Below, piece after piece: positions 63,811 through 64,000 of a DNA stretch of 64,000 nucleotides. The DNA is from Alicyclobacillus tolerans. Its GTDB lineage: Bacteria > Bacillota > Bacilli > Alicyclobacillales > Alicyclobacillaceae. The notes under the pieces are model-generated. The model made no database searches, was not told the origin of the DNA, and saw only the letters and a program-made list of their open reading frames with translations. The DNA lies in the NCBI RefSeq assembly GCF_900142255.1, contig NZ_FRAF01000009.1:56633-120632 (forward strand), in the 5' to 3' direction. Each line of letters opens with the position of its first letter. Position 1 is the first letter of the stretch. The translations under genes were made by a program, and so were the position numbers.

Positions 63811-64000
63811 GACATTGAGAGTTTGATCCTGGCTCAGGACGAACGCTGGCGGCGTGCCTAATACATGCAAGTCGAGCGGGTATCGAAAGATACCAGCGGC
63901 GGACGGGTGAGGAACACGTGGGGAATCTGCCTAACAGACCGGAATAACGCCTGGAAACGGGTGCTAAGGCCGGATAGGCGCATGAGGCGCATGCCTGATG
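63811..64000 (+). rRNA. rrs: 16S ribosomal RNA (5' part, cut by window end)
   Basis: The universal bacterial 5' region is present: AGAGTTTGATCCTGGCTCAG (63818-63837), then GACGAACGCTGGCGGCGTGCC and TACATGCAAGTCGAGCGG. The start is set by aligning the AGTTTGATC segment to E. coli numbering, so it may be off by a few bases. The sequence is Firmicute-like, and I judge it closest to Alicyclobacillaceae from memory only. Confidence 0.95.

Overview
The window is a core chromosomal segment of a low-to-mid GC, endospore-forming Firmicute (Bacilli). Three spore markers are present: an alpha/beta-type small acid-soluble spore protein, a 26-residue SpoVM and a YteA-type zinc-finger protein. Strong AGGAGG-type Shine-Dalgarno (SD) sites, many TTG/GTG starts, and the conserved order rqcH - Ca-ATPase - remA - gmk - rpoZ - coaBC - priA - def - fmt - rsmB - rlmN - prpC - prkC - rsgA - rpe - spoVM - rpmB - yloU - yloV - recG - fapR - plsX - fab - rnc - smc - ftsY - ylxM - ffh - rpsP - khpA - ylqD - rimM - trmD agree with this. 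A sulfoquinovosyl lipid cassette (sqdB-sqdX), a lipid class reported from Alicyclobacillus acidocaldarius, and the look of the 16S start suggest Alicyclobacillaceae. That placement is an inference.

Layout. 0-3.5 kb: end of a yteA-like gene, convergent phosphosulfolactate synthase (comA), lspA-rluD, and a YceI gene behind a promoter with a PerR-box-like palindrome. 3.5-12.4 kb: pyrimidine operon pyrR-pyrB-pyrC-carA-carB-pyrF-pyrE, controlled by one PyrR attenuator; pyrP, pyrK and pyrD are absent here. 12.4-20 kb: glutamate dehydrogenase, a DUF2254-like membrane protein, rqcH and a P-type Ca-ATPase. 20-38 kb: the remA-to-recG housekeeping series (translation, DNA repair, PrpC/PrkC signalling, fatty acid kinase). 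38-44.5 kb: accessory block with a spore protein, psd, sqdB, sqdX, an amidase, an AcuB-like CBS-ACT gene with a probable CTG start, and an unrecognised structured RNA on the minus strand. 44.6-47.3 kb: rsmD-coaD-patatin-yceD-rpmF. 47.4-53.7 kb: fapR-plsX-fabHDG-acpP-fabF with a FapR operator over the fapR promoter. 53.7-63.6 kb: rnc-smc-ftsY-ylxM-ffh-rpsP-khpA-ylqD-rimM-trmD. 63.6-64 kb: promoter, leader and first 190 bases of a 16S rRNA gene, where rplS would often be.

The genes are densely packed, with frequent 1-22 base overlaps that imply translational coupling. I saw no mobile elements, tRNAs, CRISPR arrays or broken genes. The less ordinary signals are in the gaps: the PerR-like operator, the structured RNA at 44.3-44.5 kb, a 16-bp perfect hairpin just before rnc, the sqdB leader, and two genes whose SD sites point to CTG start codons.
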